Of a stretch of 64,000 nt of DNA, positions 34,049 to 47,085 are shown piece after piece. This DNA is from Costus lasius. Lineage: Eukaryota > Streptophyta > Magnoliopsida > Zingiberales > Costaceae. A program made the position numbers and the translations under genes. The notes beneath the pieces were generated by a model. That model did no database searches and was not told where the DNA came from. It saw only the letters and a program-made list of their open reading frames with translations. The stretch spans positions 31,437,501-31,501,500 of the forward strand of contig CM050446.2 in the NCBI GenBank assembly GCA_027563935.2, written 5' to 3'. Within the stretch, counting starts at the first letter, position 1, and each line of letters opens with the position of its first letter.

Positions 34049-35552
34049 TGACAAGTCTAGCAAGTGCATGGTTATGTCGAAATAATATAAAAGGTTGTCG
34101 AACCCACATAGAGCAAAGTTAAGCACCAAAAAATTTGAGTGATAATAGCTAAGCGATTTGAAATGGGGTATTTGCAAGCAGTAAGCAAGAACGAGAAATC
34201 AATCACAACGATATGGAAGGTATCTATAAGAGAGAGATCGGGACTTCGGTATCCAACACAACGATGATTCTATCTGATTTAAAACTTATCTATTACAAGA
34301 ACTCATATTATTGCATAAGGAATCCTCCCTAAAGTGCAGGTTGCCCCCTTTCGGTCAGTACAACTTTGTGTCTGTCCAAAACGATCTCCTACTCTCATGG
34401 TGGAGCGCTTTAGATAGACCCGTTAAGTTCGAATGCCGATTATGTTACCCTCGAGTGAATTTTGACTACTCTCGTGTCAAAAGTTCGCAAGCTCTACCTA
34501 GGGAGTTCGCCGTCACGATCCTCCTCTCGGTCAGGATCGCATCGACTACCATGCGATACCACGTGGCCAAAGTAATATCATGAAATAATTACACCTAAGT
34601 AAAGTATGCTCATATTAATTCAAAATAACAAAACAAGTCAAGATCATACGATAGAAATCATCATTGGGCTTCAACCAAGTTCCGAAAAGGGTTCTACGAT
34701 ATAGTATTCATGTAAGCTTGCATAAATCTCTCTAAAACATCAAGACAATTACTACAAAATGTTTTTGAGAGGAAGGAGAGGATGAACCGAACAAGATCCC
34801 CAAAAATCGTGAAGATTTGACCCTCAAATCTCTCGAAACCGCCCCTAAAACACTATGTCGCCTAGTCCATTCGCCCTAGCCACTTTGTGCACCGATTTCT
34901 CCTTGATTAGGTAACAAGAAAGAGGGATTTTATATCCTTTGGATTTGCCTCCCTCTTAGCTTTCGAAAACATATTTTCTTGCCTTTTTTGGATTTTTCTA
35001 GGGCTCAGAATCAAAGAAAAACCGAGTGGGTATTGGACTTGAAGTTGCGATCACGGGTGAACCCCACGGTGTTCACCCGGCTGTGAAGTCTACTGTGAAG
35101 TTCTGTCAGGTAAGAATCACCGGTGAACCCCACAGTGTTCACCTGCCCGTGAAGTCTTCTGTACATTTCTGCACAAGCTTCCTCCGAGAGAATCACGGGT
35201 GAACACCGCTATCACGGGCAGGCCACGAAGCATTCTATGGACTTTTGAACATCCAGGCAAATCACTAGTGAACCCCATGGTGTTCACCCGGTCGTATTTT
35301 TCAAGGAAGCTCGGATTGAGCCCAAATTTGATGTGCAACCTCGTTGCCTCATAAGGAATCACACCATGACTTAAGAATTTCCAAAAAACTCCAAAATTGG
35401 GTGATTTTTCTTGAAATTTCACAAAGACGAGAAAAAGTGAATATTTTGTAGCAAACAAGTAAATAAGCCTAAAAGGAGTATAGAAATATTAAAATTAGCT
35501 TAGTTTTGAGATAGAATAATACTAGAAATTACTATCAAAATGCAAGGAATCA
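34049..35552 (-). mobile_element. Gypsy B 5' LTR
   Basis: A 1504-bp LTR from TGATTCCTTGCA (right end, minus strand) to TGTCA beside the primer site. The palindromic array is at 35050-35300, a TATA-like GATATAAA (minus) at 34928-34935, and ACTCTCGTG-like motifs near 34391, 34466 and 34520. On its right it meets a plus-strand LTR remnant, so B probably inserted into element C. Confidence 0.88.
35050..35300 (-). repeat. Palindromic array in the B 5' LTR (GGTGAAC type)
   Basis: Four units spaced 60-80 bp with facing GGTGAAC and GTTCACC halves. They are collinear with 24443-24680 and differ by scattered substitutions. Confidence 0.85.
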
Positions 35553-36588
35553 TGAACAATTTATGGACCGTGAGTTTTTCTATCTCTTTCAGTTTTTCAC
35601 TCGATTTGACCTCAAATCGAGGCAGAATCGAACCAAACTCTCCAAAATTCTTCCTTAAAGGGTTTTAAACTGATTGAACTATAAAAAGAAGGATTTTGAA
35701 GGCTTAAAGAGACTTTTTTAGATGAGAAAACACATAGGTAGCGGCTGGGGTGAAACTCACTTTTAGGGCAAAATTCCGGTGAGAGATCACGCAAAGGAGA
35801 TGTTTAAACACTTCAATTTCATTATTAGATCGAGGGGAAGCATTTCTAACTGTTCTCTTTGTGTCTCTTTGCATTTTATTTGAGATTACATGTCAAATTC
35901 ATAACAATACATGTTGTACATGAGGAACATGTTTGCTTAAACTTAGTTTTGAGATTAGGGATGTAGCCCACTGATGTTTATGAATTAAAGTTTATATTTT
36001 CATCTTTGTTAAGATATATTATAATATTTATTTGATCAGAATTGAGTTTATTTATGTGATTTACTCTTGCCAAGTATGTTTACGTCTTAGACATTGTGAG
36101 AAGGATCGAGAGGTGAATCGCAACTTCAGAACTATTCTTTTCAAACCTATGAATACAATCACGAGAGTAGTTTGGATTCATTTGAAGGATTTCAAGTTTT
36201 TTCACAGAATTAATGGGCCTAGTTGCATTAATTGTCATGAGAGTAGAGAATTAGCGTTGCTAAGTACCGGATTATGCTTCGGAAGGAGGTAATCTGTACC
36301 TTAGGAAAAATCCCTTTCAACACTATGATATTCTATTCAAGGATTTATTTTTATCGAATTCATAATTGTCAGTGTGGTGAAACCCCGAGTCCTGACCTTA
36401 TCAAAACTGATTTTTTCCCCAAAGCATTACCTTTGTTGTGCTTTTTGTACTTGGAGTTCACGCAAAACCATAAATTGATCTGTCTAGATATAAATGAGTC
36501 ATGTAATCGGTACTTGACTGCCAAATCCTCATTGGGAACGATAATCTTTTTATTACTCTAATAAAGTTGTACACTTGCTGTAGCATCA
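35553..36588 (+). mobile_element. Gypsy C 5' LTR remnant
   Basis: The right part of a plus-strand LTR ending CATCA before the spacer AGTTTT and the primer site. A TATA-like CTATAAAAAG lies near 35678-35688, and CACGAGAGT near 36160. The left part, including any palindromic array, was cut off by gypsy B. Confidence 0.75.
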
Positions 36589-36594
36589 AGTTTT

Positions 36595-36612
36595 TGGCGC
36601 CGTTGCCGGAGA
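36595..36612 (+). other. Gypsy C primer-binding site (tRNA-Asp type)
   Basis: TGGCGCCGTTGCCGGAGA, one change from the gypsy B site, six bases after the LTR end. Confidence 0.85.
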
Positions 36613-36734
36613 TCAGGCTAGCCAATATCGATTTAATGATAAGTTTATAGACTAAGCATTATCTTTTGTTTTTAGCATTTACTTAGTTTTCAGCGTTATT
36701 ATCTCTTATTTTTATTTTCTTTGACTAACATGTT

Positions 36735-37570
36735 GTATGCCCAGAGTCTTAAAGATAGGTACCTCATTTCCTCAAGATCCAGAGATTGAAAGCACCTTCC
36801 GCCTTTGTAGGAAATTATAATTTCAAATACAGAGAGCTACAAAGGAAGACGTGATGGCAAACAATCAGTCATTAAAGGATTTTGTAGTACCTAATATTCA
36901 GGGTTTCAATTCCAGCATTGTTCGACCTAATGTGGAGACAAACAACTTTGAGCTTAAACCAGCATTGATGACTATGGTTCAGCAGAACCAGTTTGGGGCT
37001 TCCCCAACACAAGATCCTAATCTTCATCTTGCTGTTTTCTTATAGTATTGTGACACTATTAAGGTAAATGGTGTATCTTCTGAAGCAATAAGACTGAGAT
37101 TATTTCTATTTTCTCTCAGCGATCGTGCACGGGCTTAGTTATATTCACTTCTCACTAGATTGATTACTATATGGGATGAGCTTTCATGCGCCTTTCTGAC
37201 CAAGTACTTTCCACCAAGCAAGATAGTGAGGAATATGATTACATGTTTTGGACAAAAAGAAGGAGAATCACTTTAAGATGCTTGGGATCGTTTCAAGGAG
37301 CTTCAGCGCATGGTCCACATCATGGGCTTGAGAAGTGGGTCTTAATCCATATTTTCTACAATGGATTAGACTATAGTTCTAAGCTCATGGTGAATGTTGC
37401 GGCTGGGGGAGCTATCATGAGCAAGAATGTAGAAGATGCAATGACCTTGCTTGAGGGCATGGCTATAAATCATAATCATTGGTCTAATGAGCGAGGTACT
37501 ACATCAACAAGTATTGGTAAGTATAGCAGCGATTCATTGACATCCCTTTCTACGAAGATGATGTGTCTAT
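36735..37570 (+). pseudogene. Gypsy C gag fragment
   Basis: Starts ATGCCCAGAGTC at about 36736 and runs through NQSLKDFVVPNIQGFNSSIV (36851 frame), NNFELKPALMTMVQQNQFGA, an amber stop near 37043, WDELSCAF-like capsid sequence and ESL-DAWDRFKELQRM. A further frame at 37186-37572 holds HHGLEKWVLIHIFYNGLDY. It breaks off at 37570 against a minus-strand LTR before the zinc knuckle. It is closest to gypsy A gag. Confidence 0.83.
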
Positions 37571-37572
37571 AA

Positions 37573-39040
37573 GTGCATGGATATCTCGAAGTAATAAAAA
37601 TATCGATTTCATAGAGACCAATGACTAGGTATTGACTTATCTTAGGATCATTAGCTAGATAATTAAGAAAAAGAGTGATTTTTTATCTTAATTAAACCGT
37701 AGAAAGAGAAACACAATTGGATTGTAATCAAATTATGGAAATTCAGGATTTCGGGTTCACCACTCTATGTTTCATGACTTTTCTAATTAAGAACATCTTA
37801 AGAAGGATTTACTGTGTTGAAGGGGATTTATCTGCATGTACAGATTACCCCCTCTCAGCAGTACAATCCGGTGTCTATCCAAATTAATCCCCTACTCTCA
37901 TGGTTATTAACTCAAAATAGACCCAATGAGTTATTGACAAATCTATAAAATCCCTCAAGCGATTCAAACTACTCTCGTGTTTCAATCAACTTGTTCAAAA
38001 ACTGTAGATCTAACGTCACAATTCACCTCTCAGTACTTCTTGCGACGTCTCTAACATGCAAATTATGGTCAGTAATCAATATGTAAATAAACACAATAAT
38101 AATTAAATCTAACACAAATAAATTACTTCATAAGAAGATAATAAACAATCAAGTTATGAAAACATAGAGGGTTACACCCTCAATCCTAAATAAAAGAATT
38201 ACACTAAATTGTTCACGGTGTAAAAATCCATGTTTTGATTACAAAATTGGCAAAATAAAAATAGAATTGACTAGGAAGATGAGAATCAAGGCTCCCTGAT
38301 GAAGATCAACTCCAGCGAACCGGAAAAACAAAGCTTTTCTAGTGAGAAAGTGAAGATCGCTGCCGTTAGCCCTTGATTTCGCCCCTTTGTCGAAATCGCA
38401 TTAAATCCTTACCAAAAGCCACCAATAATCACTCCTTTGATAGCTTATATAGTTCCCTATCATCTAATTAGGGTTTTCAAAATTTTGACTCAAAAACGAG
38501 CCAAATTGGGCAAGAAACAAGGTCAAAACCAAAATTGACGGACAAAAGTATGACCATGAAAATAAATATGGCATAGCTGTATTTTTTTCTGTGTCTTCTG
38601 GAAATAAACCTGATAGAAATACGGCCGTAAAAAATATCACAGGCGGGCCATATTTCTTTTCGTGGATTTCTGTTATTTTGTGCTGAGTACAATACAGCCA
38701 CGATAAATATCACAGGCAAGCCGTATTTCTTTCTATATTCTTTCGGAAAATACGACTGTGAAAATAATCACGGGCGGGGTGTATTTTTCAAACTAGCTCC
38801 GATTCGCATGAAATTTGATGCGTGACTTCGTCTCGATGTCTAAAATCCATTCATGCACTCGGATCTTCCAAAATCCATCAAAATTTGTTCATTTTCCCCT
38901 GAAATATGACAAAAACGAAGAGAGGTGAAGATTTCAAACAAACAAAATAATTTAAGCTGAAATGAGTAAAAATATGATAGAAAATAGAGATAATTGATGG
39001 TAAAAGTATACTAAAAATACTATATAAATGCATGACATCA
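37573..39040 (-). mobile_element. Gypsy H 3' LTR
   Basis: About 1468 bp, starting TGATGTCATGCA (right end, minus) and truncated a few bases short of its end. An array of ACGGCCGT/GGGCCGTATTT-type palindromes is at 38560-38790. ACTCTCGTG-like motifs lie near 37896, 37970 and 38027. It is a different family from the LTR at 47811. Confidence 0.8.
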
Positions 39041-41929
39041 AATATCCCTAGACTTAAACTTTTACTTGTCCTCAAGCAAATAAATAATCCAAAGAATAAT
39101 GCTGAGTATGAAAAAATAACTAACAAATGAAAAATAAACTTCTAAAATATAATTGCTTAATAAAGATTTTCAACTCATGTCACAAAAGATTCTAGAGAAA
39201 TAATTTGTTCTTAGAATTTAATCCTTAAGATTCACAATCCAAAACAAATAAAATTTGCAACTTGCATAATAATCTGAATCTCAATCTCATGAGTTCACCT
39301 TGTATTTAGTTCTACCCTATAATGTTTTTGTTTACAAGAATAGGACCTGTAAAATCTTTTTCTGTATTTATTTTTGACATTCTCTAAATCAATTACCACC
39401 TTTTTTCTGGTGACGAATTTAGAGTACACCGACCACATAGCCGATGTAATAGAACTCATATCTTTAAGCTAGTGGAGTTGTGACTCATAGCCAAAGATAG
39501 CAGAGTTAATGTCAAATAACTTTTTCTTTGACATATACCCACATAGATACATACTTTTTATTTCTCTCTTTTTTTTAGACTTCAACTCATGTCTTCGGTA
39601 CCACTGCCAATTTTTCGTGGTGCTAAGTAGAGGAGTCTTTTCTTTTTTTTTACTTTTTTTTTCATTTTTGGATTTTGGATTCTTTCTTCCTAACAAATAA
39701 CACAATAGATCGATCAAATACAATGGTAATCATTCAACATTAATTCTAAAAAAAATATACTCATATACTAACCTTATTTGAAAAAGAAGTTTCACTCTCG
39801 AATCACAGTCCTCAAACAATCTACTTACCAAGATCTTATGATCAATAAGCAGAAGATCAAATATGAGGATATATATCAAGGAAATAAATTCAGCACATGG
39901 AGCAATTAATCCATTCACGGGCATTGGTATATGATCATCTATAGTACAAATCATCAACAATATAGAACCACACATCATCATCAATAGAACCTCATGTATC
40001 CAAAAGATAGAAATAATCCTAATACAATGATCAGAACAAAATGAGCATAGCATCCACATATGATGCTAATCAAAATACATCAAACATCATAACACGCCTA
40101 ACACATGGCGCCAAACCGTAAGTCTAACAATAAAGTCAAAATTATACAATTTCCAAGAAATAAATAAAACAAATCAAATAAAACATATCCTCCCCTACAT
40201 AAAGAGTGCTAATGACACCCAAATTTATAGTATATTTTGTGTCATTTCATTGGTCTTTTGTGTCATATTTATGCTCTTTTCCTTGTTTTTAAGCCTTATT
40301 TGTCAAATATTATAGAATCTACACCATTTCTTATTTTTGATCATTTTCAGATAAAAAGTGCCTTATTTTGCTGGATTTTGAAAGATTTGAGCATACCAAT
40401 GGATTCCAGACGTCGAAACGAAGCTACCCGTCAATTTTCATGAAAATCGGAGCCATTTTACAAAAATACGGCACTACCATATTTTTGGAAAAAACTACGA
40501 CGGTACCATATTTTTGGAGGATTTCAACCAGAAAGTTTCTCAGTTTTTGAGAAAAATACAGTAGTTCCGTAATTATTTCCACGATACCGTATTTTTGCCC
40601 AGTTTCTCGATTTTTTTGCCGCAAACTTCAAAATATCATATCTTGAGATTTAGGGCACCAAATTGAGATCGGAAAGAAGCGACGGACTCGTCTCAACGAG
40701 GAGAAGAGAAAGGGACTTAAAGCCCCAATTTATATCAACTATTCGGGGAGAATTCGGAGAGAAATTGAGGGAGGCATCCTTAGGGTTCGGCCTCGCGCCG
40801 AGAGGTGTAGAGGCCACCTCAGGGCGTGAAATTTACACTGAAGCTTTGCCTGGAGGAGGAGAGGACATCACATAAGTTTCAGAGCGAAAGGAGATTGATC
40901 GGAGGAGAAATCAACGAAAGAAGGCGTGGCCGCACTGTTCATCACACGTTTAGAGTAAAATTACAGGCTGTAATTTTCATTACAGCCCTGTGTTTAGTGA
41001 TTTCTTCCTTCTTTTCAATTTCTGATCAATTTAAAACCATGTTTTATTGTAATCCTTTCTTCATGATAGCTTAAACATCTTTTGGGACAAAGGGAGCAAT
41101 CCCCTTGATATTTCAATGACTATATGATCTTTATTCCATCATGATATTTTTGGCATGGTAATTTTACTTAAGAGATTAATGTCTTTAATCATTTCTAGTT
41201 TCATTCCTTAACATGTTTTAGAGTTTTGTGTTATGGACCGAGAGGATGATACCACGAAACTTGGAACCCTAGAATTTATGGTAGGAACTCATCGCAAGAG
41301 ATTGGTTGTGTTCTTATTTTTAGATTTTAGAAGTTTATTTCTTGTTGATGTTTTGACCTAGAAAATATTATTGTTTTAGACATGAAAATATGCTAGAGAT
41401 AGATATTGGATTGTTCGATAACCTTAAGTAAAACCTGTGAAACTAAGGTGCGAGATTGCTTAGTTTTGCATGAGATCTTGATACTAAGATGGAATGCACG
41501 AGAGTGATTCTTAATCTCTTTTATCAAAGTTTACTTTTATTAAACATTGAATTAATCTTGCACGAGAGTGAGGATCGTTCTTTGTAAATTGATTGTGCGA
41601 GAGCGAGTTAATTTCTTTATTAAGTAAGCCATATCTTTACCATAACGAAAATAGATTGATGAACATTTAATTATATCTAGTCATGGATATTAAGGTGGAT
41701 GAAACCCTAGTCCCAATGCTTTCTCTTTGATTTTTGTGTACTTCCTATCGTTTACTTGCATCATCATTCGATTTGCTTAGCTGGTGAGAAAACAACTATT
41801 TGGTACTTAACAATAAGGTCTCTATGGTTTGATATCTTAATTATTACTTCGAGTATCCGTGCACTTACAGACTACAACAAGTCCATCATCCTCGATGCAA
41901 TTAACAGGGAATAAGAGTGAAGGAGAAGG
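39041..41929 (-). other. Gypsy H 3' UTR, split by a solo LTR
   Basis: Minus strand: GCTTGAGGACAAGTAAAAG next to the LTR and one hairpin module (39580-39635). The 3' UTR is homologous to D's 49732-51108 along its length. It is interrupted at 40210-41879 by a plus-strand solo LTR and resumes at 41880-41929, where copia-3 begins. No protein-coding domain of H is left. Confidence 0.68.
40210..41879 (+). mobile_element. Gypsy solo LTR in the H 3' UTR
   Basis: A 1670-bp unit starting TAATGACACC (family start TGATGACACC) and ending CTACAACA. The flanks are AGTGC (40205-40209) and AGTCC (41880-41884), a target duplication with one mismatch. Removing it restores alignment of H to the D 3' UTR. The palindromic array is at 40465-40600, and CACGAGAGT motifs lie near 41503 and 41561. 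It belongs to the 47811 family. Confidence 0.78.
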
Positions 41930-43920
41930 TGTTGGGAAACCCCAGAGATATTTTACAATTTTTCAGAGAGAAACATCATAGATTACATTGCACAGCGGAA
42001 GAATATCCCTGAAACAGGCCAGTCCCAAAAACCCAGTGAAGATCGTCAAGCAAGGGGATCGACACGATGAGATAGTAAGTACCTTAGGAGCAAGATGAAA
42101 AGTCGATGTCGAGGTAGGCGCCCAAGTGTTCGCCCTCTGCAGTCTCACAGACACGGACTCCTCGAGCTCTCTTCTTCCACGATTGGTGCTAGCCTCGGGA
42201 AGAAGATCAAAGCCTTTGTTTAGCCTTCTTGTAACCTTGCGTCACCTTCTTGGAAGATGCGCTAATGGAAGAAGGAGGGGATATGAAGAAGAAGCCAAGC
42301 CCAAGTCTTCCTTGCGCCAAGAGGAGGAGAAGAAGACTATACTTGCGGTTATGCAAGGATGTACGTGCCAAGCCCTCCTTTGCTCTTGCCCCTTGTTCCT
42401 TGATCACGCCTTAGTGTTGTGTCTTTTAGAGACTCTCACATGTCTCTTTATTTATAGAGGCATGAGGCGGCAAGGCAAAGGGGGTGTGAGCGCAAATCAT
42501 GAAGAGAGCATGCGGCTAGAGTAAAGGGGAGTGGGCGGTTAGGGTTTGAAGCAAGGAAAGATTCCAAGGAATTTCCTTAAACCCCTAACCCTCTTCCATG
42601 TGCGCCAAGGACCTTCCTTAGAAGTCCTCCACAGCCATATCAGCCCCAAGACTCGCCTAAGAGGCAAGCTTACCATGCAAGGTACCAAGATGGAGGCGCC
42701 AATTGCTTCCTTATGAAGCAAATTACGCAACTTCTCCCCATTATGCCCATAGGCGCCTAGGGGAGAAGTTTTCACCTCATTATACCCTTTTAACCTTTCA
42801 TCTCTTCATGACAACTTTTTAACAATCCCAACTGAGCAATGGGCCTATCCCAAAGTCCATTATGTATGTTAACCATCCCATTGGATCCAATCCAACTTAA
42901 CCCAAGGTCAAATGAGGCTAACCATGGTTACTTTGGTCAATATGCCAAAAATGAAAGTTGGCTCCAATAAGTTTCTTCCATCTCATCAGGTCTATTAGCG
43001 CTGATGAAATCTCCAAAATAGATCCGAGTTATCCAATAACTCGATCATAAGGCTTCTCGATCAATACGAGAACTCGAGTGTCAAGGTGTGTGACCCTGTA
43101 GGTTCCTCTGACATTGGTAGTACTGACCTAAGGTCACCACAAGCAGTGAGTGGCACCTAGCAGTACATCACTGCTACCCAACTCATCGGAATGGATATCG
43201 ACATCGACATCCCAGCATCATCCCAACTCGATATAGATGCATCACAGTCCTATTGCCGATCTGATATCCGATTGGACAAGTGTGTCATCACTTGTTTTCA
43301 CCCAATCACATGGTCATGACTAAATCAGGTCTTTACCTGGGTATGGCCATACAATTTCAGTCATAGAACCATAGAGGAGCTCCATGGATATCAAGCTTCC
43401 CTCAGGAAGGGGCAAATCCTCTGTTTGTTAATTGATCTTCTCATATGGGTCGTGACATACTTAATGACAACCTTTATGACCTTCCAATTACGGCGAGGTG
43501 TTGGGTTTCATCAAAGCATGTCCCTAATCATATAGAACAGTCAATGACCTCAAGTCAAAGGATCAATGCATCTCCTATCACTTGTGAGGATAACTCATGA
43601 CACCAAGTCATAGCCTCGCAGCGGGTCATTCCAGTATATCCTCCACTAATATCCCATATGTCTGCATTAGCACCGTGTGCCTAACCAGCCCATATACCAG
43701 TCTCACAAGTACCATAGTTGTCCCATATCCACTAATGTACATCAACTGGGGACAATAGTTTGAGCACAAATCTAATCTGTCTCCAGGGACATTATCATGT
43801 AATTACATAATCGCAGATGTATACAAACAATGATAATGACAATGCCAGAATGATATAAATATCAGAGTTAAGTAGTACAAAGATGGATCAATACTAGGTC
43901 TCAGGGCATACACACCAACA
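41930..43920 (-). mobile_element. copia-3 3' LTR
   Basis: A 1991-bp LTR from TGTTGGTGTGTATGCCC (right end, minus) to GGTTTCCCAACA at 41930. It is collinear with copia-2's 3' LTR. The polypurine tract ATCTCCCACTTGCAC (plus-strand reading) follows at 43921-43935. Confidence 0.88.
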
Positions 43921-43939
43921 ATCTCCCACTTGCACTAAG

Positions 43940-45480
43940 ACCTAGAGGTTGAAGAACCTCAACCCCATATCTCTAGCGTGACCATCATGCTTCTGCTGTG
44001 CCAAAGCCTTGGGCAATGGGTCTGCCAGATTGTTCTCTGTGTCAACTATGCTAATCTTGACATCACCTCTGTCAATGATCTCTCTGATCAGTGAAATCTC
44101 CTAAGTATGTATTTGGATCTTTGATGAGACCGTGGTTCCTTGGCTTGTGCAATTGCCCCATTGTTATCACAATAGAGCTCAATGGGATCCACAGCACTTG
44201 GAACCACCTGAAGTTCAGAAATGAACTTCCTAATCCAAATGACTTCTTTGGCTACCTCAGAAGCGGTCACATACTCAGCCTCAGTTGTAGAATCAGCAAT
44301 GGTGGATTGCTTGAAACTTTTCCAGCATACAGCGCCTCCATTCATCTTGAACACATAGCCGGCCTACGACCTAAAGTCGTCAGGGTCAGACTGAAACGAT
44401 GCATCAGTGTAGCCCTGAACAGTAAGCTCTTCCTGTCCCCCGTAGACCAAGAACAAATCCTTAGTTCTTCTCACATACTTAAGTATGTTCTTTATAGCCA
44501 CCCAGTGCTATAGACCTGAATTGGATTGGTATCGGCTGGTTATGCTCACTGCATAAGCCACATCTGGTCTAGTACATAACATTGCATACATGATCGAGCC
44601 TATTGCCGAAGCATAGGGAACTCGACTCATTTCATCCCTCTCAACCTCTATGTTGGGACACTGGCTCTTTGAGAGAGTAAGGCCATGTCTCACTGGAAGG
44701 TATCCTCTCTAGGATTGCTCCATGTAGAGCCTTTCCATGACCTTATCAATGTAGGTACTTTGACTAAGGGCAAGGATCCTCTTCGATCTATCCTGGTAGA
44801 TCTTTATGCCTAGGATATAGGCGGCCTCCCCTAAGTCTTTCATCTCGAAACACTTCCCCAACCATGTCTTCACAGACTGGAAACTAGGGATGTCGTTTCC
44901 GATGAGTGGTATGTCATCGACATATAAGATCAAAAAAGTCACCAAGCTCCCACTGAATTTTCTATATACACATGCGTCATCTTCACTTTTGATAAAGCCA
45001 TATTCTCTTACAGCTTTATCAAAACGAAGATTCCAGCTTCGAGATGTTTGCTTTAATCCATAAATGGATTTCTTTAACTTGCAAACCTTACTAGCACCTG
45101 CAGGATGGATGAAGCCATCAGGCTGTGTCATATACACATCCTCTGTCAGCTTCCCATTAAGGGATGTTGTCTTCACATCCATCTGCCATATTTCATAATC
45201 ATGATATGCAGCTATAGCAAGCAGAATCCAAATGGATTTGATCATGGCAACTGGCGAGAAGGTTTCATCATAATCTACCCCATGGATTTGTTTGAATCTT
45301 TTAGCCACTAGTCTACCCTTAAAGGTAACTATATTGTCATACATGTCAGTCTTCCTGTTGAATCTTTTAGCCACTAGTCTACCGCATGGCCTCAAGCCAT
45401 CTCTCGGAGTCCGGTCCACTGACTGCCTCATCATAAGTTCTGGGTTCATCCTCAATGATGAAGATCCCGTCGTGTTAGGT
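43940..45480 (-). pseudogene. copia-3 reverse transcriptase and RNase H
   Basis: The 45644-44709 frame contains GVDYDETFSPVAMIKS, VCKLKKSIYGLKQTSRSWN and the active site LYVDDIPLIGND. The N-terminal part is rearranged: the 24 bases GAATCTTTTAGCCACTAGTC... occur at 45294-45317 and again at 45360-45383, and the segment that copia-1 has between RT start and WVFKKR is gone. RNase H (FKMNGGAVCWKSFKQSTIAD, ELYCDNNGAIAQAKEPRSHQ) continues to about 43950, with stops near 44705, 44508 and 44088. Confidence 0.87.
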
Positions 45481-47085
45481 CGGCAGCGACCCATACCTCT
45501 CAGGTGCACGACGAATCCTCCCAGACCTACGTGGGGCCCGTGTCTGAGCCTCAGGCTGCCCAGCAACCGGTGCAGGTGGCTCAGGTTCCATCTCTTTGTC
45601 ATGTGGTTGTACTTGGACCTCGTCCAAGTCAAACTTACTTCCACTGACTTCTTTCATAAGAAATTCTTTTTTTAGAAAGACAGCACCCCAAGCAACAAAG
45701 ACTCTGTTCTCGGTGGGAACATAGAAGTAGTATCCTTTGGTTTCCTTAAGATACCCGACAAAGACACATTTATCAAAACTAAGTTCTAGCTTGCTAGAAT
45801 CCTGACGTTTGACGTAAGCCTCGCATCCCCAAATCTTGATAAAAGAAAGGTTAGGGAGTCTCCCACTCCATACCTCGTATGGTATCTTGGAGACACTCTT
45901 AGATGTAATGTTATTCAGTATCAGAGAAGCTGTCTCAAGTGCATGACCCCAGAATGAGGGTGGTAGAGTTGCATGACACATCATAGATCGAACCATGTCC
46001 AACAAAGTTCGATTTCTCCTTTCAGACACACCATTCCATTGTGGTGTTCCAGGAGGAGTGAGTTGGGATAGAATCTCATACTCTTTCAAATAGTCAAAGA
46101 ACTCACCGCTCAGGTACTCTCCACCATGATCTGATCGAAGAGTCTTAATGGATCTACTAAGCTGGTTCTCTACTTCATGTCTGAACTCCTTAAATTTCTC
46201 AAAGGATTCACACTTATGTCTCATTAGATAGACATATCCATATTTACTGAAGTCATCAGTAAATGTGATGAAGTAGTTATACCCTCCTCTGGCTTGTTTA
46301 TTGAATGGCCCACATGCATCATTGTGTATAAGATCCAATAAACCTTGTGCCCTCTCACCAGTCTTAGTGAAGGATGCTTTTGTCATTTTCCCTAATAAAC
46401 AAGGTTCACATGTATCAAATTCCTCTAAGGAAGTTGAATCTAACAACCCATTTGCATGGAGTTGTAGGATGCGATTCTTGTTTATATGGGCTAATCGACA
46501 ATGTCATAGGAAGGCACCAACTGAACCACTCAGTTTGGTCCTTTCATTATTTATGTTACAAATAGAGTTTTCCATGTCCAAGACATACAGACCATTGCAC
46601 AAAGTACCCTTCCCATAGAACATATTTGCAAATGAAAAAGAACAGAGGTTCTTATCTATTTCAAATTTAAATCCTTTCTTTGCTAGGCAAGGAATGGATA
46701 TAATGTTCTTAGTAAGCGAAGGTACATAATAGCAATTGTATAGCTCTAATTGAAGTTCAAAGGGCAAGGAAAGAGTCAAAACTCCTACAGTAACAGCAGC
46801 ATGCCCCATTTCCAACCCGTAGATAAATCTCTCTAGGCCTCACCGATCTACTTTTCTTGAGCCCCAGCATATTTGTACAAATATGAGCTCCATATGCAGT
46901 ATCCAATACCCATGATATAGAAGTAAAAAGGTTGACTTTAGTAACATAAATACCTAAGTTAGAAGCTAAGGCCAAGCCTTTCTTCTCCTTATTCTGAAGT
47001 TGTTTGCAGTCCCTCCTCCAGTGACCCTGCTCGCCATAGTGGAAGCACCTCTGTTCCTTTGACTTCTTTGCCTTTTTCTTCATTG
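45475..47085 (-). pseudogene. copia-3 gag end, protease and integrase
   Basis: A zinc knuckle CFHYGEQGHWRRDC (second cysteine replaced by Tyr) lies near 47040. The protease motif VLDTAYGAHIC (near 46900) has Ala where DTG or DSG is usual. The integrase frame 46446-45475 (323 residues) carries IHNDACGP, LRSDHGGEYLSGEF and NGVSERRNRTLL, so all three catalytic acidic residues are present. It also holds the SFIKIWGCEAYVKR C-terminal region and the FDLDEVQVQPHD linker. Confidence 0.88.

Larger units (their letters stand above)
23767..35552 (-). mobile_element. Ty3/gypsy element B (Athila-like), nearly complete
   Basis: In order on the minus strand: 5' LTR 34049-35552, primer site, gag, protease, RT, RNase H, integrase, palindromic array, third ORF, 3' UTR, 3' LTR 23767-24923. 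The internal order (integrase after RNase H) is Ty3/gypsy. The extra ORF and tRNA-Asp-type primer suggest the Athila lineage. All frames carry stops and part of the protease is deleted. The two LTRs look roughly 90% identical by eye over aligned stretches, so the insertion is not recent. Confidence 0.9.
41930..47085 (-). mobile_element. Ty1/copia element copia-3, 5'-truncated
   Basis: Minus strand: gag end and protease, integrase, RT, RNase H, polypurine tract (43921-43935), 3' LTR (41930-43920). It is closely related to copia-1 and copia-2. The 5' LTR, primer site and most of gag are missing. At about 47085 it is fused to gypsy gag. Several frames are broken, but the integrase is the best preserved copia integrase here. 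Confidence 0.87.
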
